From Benincasa hispida (Eukaryota > Streptophyta > Magnoliopsida > Cucurbitales > Cucurbitaceae), in the NCBI RefSeq assembly GCF_009727055.1, contig NC_052352.1, positions 26,665,322 through 26,729,321 of the forward strand: 64,000 nt of DNA, in the 5' to 3' direction. The first letter of the stretch is position 1, and each line of letters starts with the position of its first letter. Shown here piece by piece: positions 60,301-64,000 of the stretch. Both the position numbers and the translations under genes were made by a program. Under the pieces are notes generated by a model. The model had not been told where the DNA came from. It did no database searches and was given only the letters and a program-made list of their open reading frames with translations.

Positions 60301-63300
60301 GGCATGGCCTTTCTCTCTGCTTCCATATGAACCTGATACAGGAAGGACGGTATCATAAGCATTAATCATCCACAACATGAATCAATGAATTGGCTAGGCA
60401 TAGACTACATTTGGGCGTCAATAGTCCTTATTTGAATTAACAAATTATCTAAAATGAATGTAAAATCTGGGGAAAAAATTAAATTAAATTTCATGATTTA
60501 ATGACATACCCGCTCTCTTATTGTTGCTAAAAGTCCATCGTTCCATTGTTCACCATCCAAATATATCTCTGCACAACCCACAAAAAAGAGGGGGGAAAGC
60601 CGCTTAACTTCCTAATCCTAACTAACTCGTCATACTCCTGACACCATGCCAAACTAACAAGGGGAAGTTAGTAAGACAATCTCAGAAAATGCAAACCACG
60701 GAAAGTTACCTTGAGTCTGAGATGCTCTAGCAGCTTCAAATTCTTTTTGTAAGCGCTCAAATATCATCTTGTCAGAGTCCCTATTGTCGAGTATTTAATA
60801 TTAATATTTAAGAAACCAATATTTATATGATGTAAAGCACGAAAGTTTATATACATGGTCATGCATCATGCATGCAAGATAAACATATTGATCTCATCGG
60901 CCTATCACAACCTACATTTCTTTTCACATACCCAGTCCCATCAGTCTCACGGGAATCAACTAACATAGTTTATATACATGGTCATGCATCATGCATGCAA
61001 CGGCAAAATACTGGGAGTTCTAGATAGCATGTACATAAGCTGCAAATTTTATCAGAGAAATCGAGTCATGTGCAGCTATTATTTTCTCCACACCAGGATT
61101 GTAACAAAAAAGCAAAACAATAATTAATTTTTCCAGATATATATACATATATATATTTTCCATACTCGGCCTACTTACAAGTCATTTGATTCGTTTTTTA
61201 ATGGAAACCAACTTACAGCAAGTTGAAGAACACAGAATAAAGGGAGCCCCACAAAAAAGGAAGACACTCCACCATAAACAGGGAGAACAGGAACCCATAG
61301 GGAAAAACCCTAACTTTCATAATAAAAAACAACAGATATTAACAAAACAAATTTAAACCTGGAAAATAAAAAGCAGCTATGCATCAATTTACAAGTCATA
61401 AAATGTGTGAGTTAGAAATAAATATATGATGCCATTAAGGAGTAACATGTGAAGAATTTCAAGAGCATCACTACACCTTTATTAAAAGGAACAAGAGGTC
61501 AAAGTCTAGTCATGTTATTTCCATCCAAATTCCAAACATTCTAAAAGTAAATAATCATAAATAAATAAACCCCCACAAAGTTCAACCATGTTCAAAATTA
61601 AGCTGAGACAAACATAACTACTTCAAAGATGGCCCACCTGGAGAGACGCTCAGTTAATTCACTGTGCCTTTTGAGGACATTTGAAACTGCAAAAAAGCTA
61701 CTACTAAGTATCGTAGTAAGTTGTAGAGAGAAACTAGAAACTTCACTACTTCATTAAACAGTAAAATTAAGTAAATGAAATTTCAAAAAGAATAGAAGAA
61801 AACAAAGTACATCTTGCTCGTGTAGTCTCTATTCTAATATCTTCATCTACCAGTCCACTCTGTCATAGAGAAAGAGACATTAAAATAATTTAAGGTAATA
61901 TTCAACCCATGACAAAAAATTTTACCTTGTTTTAAAAAAAGGGAAAGGCGCATTGAAGATAAACAAAACTCAAAACCAAACATCACAAAAGAAGAATTAC
62001 AACACGATGCCAGTTGTCCAATGAAAAGAATATTTTTTTTTTAGTACAACAATTATAGGGTGGGGGATTGAACCTCCACCCTCTTGGATCGAAACACATG
62101 TCAATACCACTGATCCAAGGGCCAACCAAAGCTTCATAAAGATGGCATAAATAACAAGAATACCCCAATCCATATAAATTTAGAACATATGTAGTAGGGC
62201 AAACATTTTCATAATACAACTAAACAACACAACCTACAACAATGAGTTATGAACGGATCCTAATATAGACATTGGCCAAAAAACCATCATAATATGTGCA
62301 ACACATGTTAACCATGGGCCTCACTTACACATATAAAGAAAAGAAAGAAAGGAGTGGGTGTTGCCTCAACAACTCTAATACAATACTAATGTGAGGTTGG
62401 TACTTCTGAGATAATTAGTGTTCACTCTTGACATAAAAGTAACTAGAACAAGAGCCAAGAAAAAGAACTTAGAGCAGCAAAGTTGTTGACATTGCACATT
62501 GCTCCTCTTACTTAGTTAGTGTGCGCCCCCTAATCCTTATAACCCAATTCTTGTGGCATAAGATTGAGTGAGCAAGATGTTAGGATACACCTCCTAACAA
62601 GAATACTCAAAAATACAAAGAACAAACAAAGAACACTAAAAGATAGATATATATTGCAATATCAATGGAAAAACTACAATATATCCATAGCCTTTCGAGA
62701 GGGCTACTCTCTCCCAATATTTCTCATAGGAAATCACTGCAAAATTCTTCACACCCTTCCTCTCAACCTACTCCCACTATTTATAACCAAAGGCCCTAAC
62801 AAGCTCACTATATAATTACTAATATGCCCCTTCTAATAACCATATTAATATTATTCTAATAATCCTACTATCTCCATAACTAGGGGTCTTACACAAGCAT
62901 GGCCTTCTTCCACAAGGCCTCATGTTACTGGTAGAACTTACAAAAATCCTCTATACCCAAAAGTAAAAAACTATAAACAACAATAAGCTCATCATAAAAC
63001 AACTCCTCGACTACACCAAATTTTCTTCAATTTAACGTCCATTAAATTTCAGCATTGTCATCTACAATAGAACACCTAAATACCAATTAATAAAAGGAAG
63101 ATGCATGGCACCAATATTTCTCATCAATATCCACAAATCTCTAATGTAAAGAAGCATGAATACAAACAAGAGGTAAATCACATATACAACACGACACAAC
63201 ATGGTGGCACATTTTTTTAAAATCTAAGACGTGCATGGAAATGATGCTAAATATTTTTCTTTGAATACACCTTATTTTTGTACAAGAAGGAAATCTAAAA

Positions 63301-63902
63301 TCAATAAGTTCATGCACATATTGCTTAAAAAGTGAGTTTGATGTATTATGCTCTCAAACTTTATTATTCTTGTCTTATATTACTATAATACTGTGAATGT
63401 TTATTTAATGGACTTAACAAGTGTTCAATAAGTGCAAGACAAGTGTCATCATATTTAAGTTTTGTGCATCGAGTCTTTGACATATGTCTACTGTGCTAAC
63501 AAGAATACAATACGTGTCCAATACCTGTTCGATTGTCACACATGTCAAACAAAAACATATTACCCAAACTAATGTATTTTTGTTCCTTGGCTCGAATGTA
63601 AGCACAATTAATTCACTAGAAATAGCCACATTTGTTCTCATTTGGCATAAAATAATTGTGTTACAGTATGCCTTGTACCTTGACAATAAATTAGTACCAG
63701 GAAAATGGGAAAATGGAATTTTAGACGGTACTTCTGAAGATGTTGAGGTGTGTAGAGAATTATTTAAAAACAAAAAAACAAAAAAATAAAACAAAAAACA
63801 AAAAACAAAAAAAGAAACAACAACAACAACAACACTGATAGAGCTCCACTTACATTTAAAAGTACACGAGGGTAGTTCTCAGCAAAAATCTTCAGTTCCA
63901 GT
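45332..63902 (-). CDS. CENPO: CENP-O (Mcm21-type) kinetochore protein, 5' end outside the window
   Basis: In yeast and animals CENP-O/Mcm21 belongs to the inner-kinetochore COMA/CENP-O complex. Eleven exons are visible on the - strand: 63902-63854, 61859-61811, 61686-61638, 60780-60710, 60568-60510, 60332-60246, 59784-59727, 59132-58996, 58907-58851, 46175-46078, 45569-45332 (stop). All introns are GT-AG and all phases fit, giving 316 residues. The first part is a charged helix ([30 protein letters not shown]), as expected for the coiled coil. Then come [42 protein letters not shown] and [20 protein letters not shown], which match the two RWD-like domains of CENP-O in order (compare the LLYKDLTATLP stretch of the human protein, recalled). 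The N-terminus lies past 64000. The intron at 46176-58850 is about 12.7 kb because of transposons. The family call rests on recalled similarity to plant CENP-O. Confidence 0.82.
46176..46483 (-). other. Intronic open stretch of unknown meaning
   Basis: On the - strand 46483-46255 is open and looks coding in composition ([34 protein letters not shown]), ending CGRM before a possible GT donor. It lies in the large CENP-O intron next to the VRLIKELYG exon. I do not recognise it. It could be a captured gene fragment, a cryptic exon or chance. Confidence 0.3.
46484..46629 (-). repeat. 3' LTR of the TRIM element
   Basis: 146 bp, about 90% identical by eye to 46753-46897. It contains the phrases CTTAAGTACCAACATTGG and GTGGGACAAAGGCATCCC. 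Confidence 0.85.
46753..46897 (-). repeat. 5' LTR of the TRIM element
   Basis: 145 bp, the upstream repeat on the element's own strand. The decayed primer-binding site lies just inside it, at about 46740-46752. Confidence 0.85.
47005..47218 (-). repeat. 3' LTR of the outer Copia element
   Basis: 214 bp. On the - strand it runs from TGTTGAGATATGG to TTTTTCAATA. The end is TA, not the usual CA, as in all four LTRs of this family here. Confidence 0.9.
47219..47232 (-). other. Polypurine tract of the outer Copia element
   Basis: On the - strand AACTTGAGGGGGAG, touching the start of the 3' LTR. The inner element has the same tract at 53823-53836. Confidence 0.8.
47373..48597 (-). pseudogene. Outer Copia pol, 3' part: reverse transcriptase and RNase H
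   Basis: Minus strand. From 48597 the fingers region ([24 protein letters not shown]) leads to 48473-47817 with [21 protein letters not shown] and the catalytic [11 protein letters not shown], then [10 protein letters not shown]. RNase H follows at 47813-47373 ([21 protein letters not shown], then [19 protein letters not shown]). Frames change at about 48470 and 47815 and stops occur, so it cannot make the full protein. The aspartates of the YVDD box remain. The 5' half continues on the far side of the inserted element, from 54056 upward. Confidence 0.88.
48593..48597 (+). other. Target-site duplication CTTAA, left copy
   Basis: CTTAA directly before the LTR start TGTTGAAAT at 48598. The partner is 54051-54055. 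Confidence 0.85.
48598..48810 (+). repeat. 5' LTR of the inner Copia element
   Basis: 213 bp, from TGTTGAAATATGG to TTTTCAATA. It contains a TATA-like CTATTTATATATGAG near 48674-48688 and an AATAAAAT signal near 48719-48726. By eye it differs from the 3' LTR at a similar level to the outer pair. Confidence 0.9.
48810..53792 (+). pseudogene. Inner Copia gag-pol, degenerate
   Basis: Order and class: gag (48810-50372), with the UBN2/Retrotran_gag-type stretch [17 protein letters not shown] near 49650 and a CCHC knuckle [14 protein letters not shown] near 50329; protease 50412-50660; pre-integrase zinc site ([16 protein letters not shown]) up to 51105; integrase 51158-51700 ([16 protein letters not shown]); reverse transcriptase 52346-53394 ([25 protein letters not shown]); RNase H 53559-53792 ([14 protein letters not shown]). 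At least eight stops or frameshifts break it. The protease catalytic motif reads DSEATDH instead of DSGATDH, and the corresponding outer copy at about 56075-56090 still reads DSGATNH. So this copy could not mature its own proteins even with the frame intact. Confidence 0.92.
48811..48821 (+). other. Primer-binding site overlapping the gag start codon
   Basis: TGGTATCAGAG, the exact plant initiator-tRNA-Met site, begins at the first base after the LTR. The last LTR base is A (48810), so A plus TG makes the gag ATG. The outer element has the same layout (ATG at 58014-58012, TGGTATTAG). Confidence 0.88.
53823..53836 (+). other. Polypurine tract of the inner Copia element
   Basis: AACTTGAGGGGGAG touches the 3' LTR start at 53837. 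Confidence 0.85.
53837..54050 (+). repeat. 3' LTR of the inner Copia element
   Basis: 214 bp, TGTTGAAATATGG to TTTTCAATA, followed by CTTAA (54051-54055). Confidence 0.9.
54501..54560 (-). repeat. 30-bp tandem repeat in the outer Copia pol linker
   Basis: CTCACCCACNTCACCTCCAA plus ten more bases occurs twice in tandem (54501-54530, 54531-54560), giving the doubled [10 protein letters not shown] unit on the - strand. The copies differ at two positions. Confidence 0.8.
57799..57901. repeat. 51-bp exact duplication around a single N
   Basis: 57799-57849 and 57851-57901 appear identical, with N at 57850. It has the same form as at 22844-23028. It falls in the gag of the outer Copia element and shifts its frame. 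Confidence 0.88.
58014..58226 (-). repeat. 5' LTR of the outer Copia element
   Basis: 213 bp, on the - strand TGTTGAGATATGG to TTTTTCAATA. ATTAT follows on the outer side (58227-58231). Confidence 0.9.
58232..58850 (-). other. Intron remainder of CENP-O right of the Copia insertion
   Basis: AT-rich. A faint SINE-like stretch (box-B-like GATTCAAATTC on the - strand near 58480) has no clear ends. The donor GTAAGAT of the 58907-58851 exon lies at its right edge. Confidence 0.5.
59785..59871 (-). other. In-frame open extension of a CENP-O exon
   Basis: The 87 bases before the chosen acceptor (TTGAACAG at 59785-59792 on the - strand) are open in the same frame and have their own upstream AG (ATGCAG ending at 59872). 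Use of that site would add 29 residues ([10 protein letters not shown] onward). I prefer the shorter exon, because KVICCLEG then joins on directly as in the family. Confidence 0.45.
60844..61000. repeat. 34-bp direct repeat in a CENP-O intron
   Basis: AGTTTATATACATGGTCATG and the next 14 bases are at 60844-60877 and again at 60967-61000, with no difference seen. The unit contains CATGCATG-type palindromes. Confidence 0.85.
62033..62155 (-). mobile_element. tRNA-derived SINE in a CENP-O intron
   Basis: On the - strand it has a box-A-like CTTGGATCAGTGGTATTG, a B box GGTTCAATCCCCC and a poly-A tail (T run at 62033-62042). AAGAATA stands at both ends (62026-62032 and 62156-62162), a 7-bp target-site duplication. 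Confidence 0.65.
62578..62893 (-). mobile_element. Solo LTR in a CENP-O intron
   Basis: On the - strand it runs from TGTAAGACCCC (62893) to ATCCTAACA (62578), 316 bp, with TATAAATA (62778-62785) in place. No second copy, primer site or coding sequence is next to it. CAAGA (62573-62577) and CAAGC (62894-62898) look like a target-site duplication with one change. It probably arose by recombination between the two LTRs of a full element. Confidence 0.7.
62899..63853 (-). other. Intron sequence of CENP-O, nothing further seen
   Basis: AT-rich with an A/C-rich low-complexity tract at 63768-63835 (AACAACAAC units). The ORFs at 63414-63794 on both strands are chance. Confidence 0.55.
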
Positions 63903-64000
63903 CTAATAGATTTAGTATTTTATTTCATTTTGTCAGATCAAATAACCACAACTCTACAGAAAGCATTGCAAACTAAATATAGTTAGTTTGACTCATTTAA

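Noticed and set aside
62040..62125. tRNA gene on the - strand
   Set aside because: B box only with a SINE-like tail and duplication; no cloverleaf.
63414..63794. 126-residue - strand and 101-residue + strand ORFs
   Set aside because: They overlap each other on opposite strands in intron sequence next to an A/C-rich tract, with no splice pattern linking them to CENP-O.

Overview
This is plant nuclear DNA, AT-rich and full of transposons, from a dicot. The repeat families look to me like those of cucurbits (cucumber, melon and gourd relatives), but that is recalled similarity and was not searched. Only two host genes are supported. They converge: a complete plasma-membrane H+-ATPase gene of the AHA/PMA type on the + strand (35673-44143, 16 exons, 955 residues) and a 5'-incomplete CENP-O (Mcm21-type kinetochore) gene on the - strand (exons from 63902 down to a stop at 45332; its first exon or exons lie beyond the right edge).

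Layout. 1-2864: 3' end of a Ty3/Gypsy element with its polypurine tract and a 1.6-kb LTR that cuts into a Copia element. 2865-8398: 5' half of that minus-strand Copia element, with a very long LTR and two clusters of a short word, ATCGTTTAG. 8399-13160: two long LTRs of the same family in opposite orientation around a fragment of Gypsy protease. 13161-16140: an LTR bracketed by a 128-bp direct repeat. 16141-27665: AT-rich DNA with foldback elements, a SINE with target-site duplication, a decayed LTR and an N-marked assembly duplication, but no gene. 27666-33432: an inverted-repeat element with purine/pyrimidine arms, split by a large-LTR retroelement that has almost no coding sequence. 33433-35405: foldbacks and the H+-ATPase promoter region. 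35406-44143: the H+-ATPase gene, whose leader has two short upstream ORFs. 45332-63902: CENP-O.

The most striking structure is intron 10-11 (numbering only the visible exons) of CENP-O, 46176-58850. It holds a TRIM element and a Copia element on the gene's own strand, with a second Copia element of the same family inserted into the first in the opposite direction. All three have exact 5-bp target-site duplications (AAATC, ATTAT, CTTAA), so the order of events can be read directly. In both Copia copies the gag start codon is formed at the junction of LTR and primer-binding site: the A is the last LTR base and the TG opens TGGTATCAGAG or its decayed form. Other CENP-O introns hold a solo LTR and a SINE. 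The exons and splice sites around these insertions look intact, and the reading phases agree at every junction.

Two single-N positions (22936 and 57850) are each flanked by perfect direct repeats (92 bp and 51 bp). They look like uncollapsed contig overlaps and not biology.
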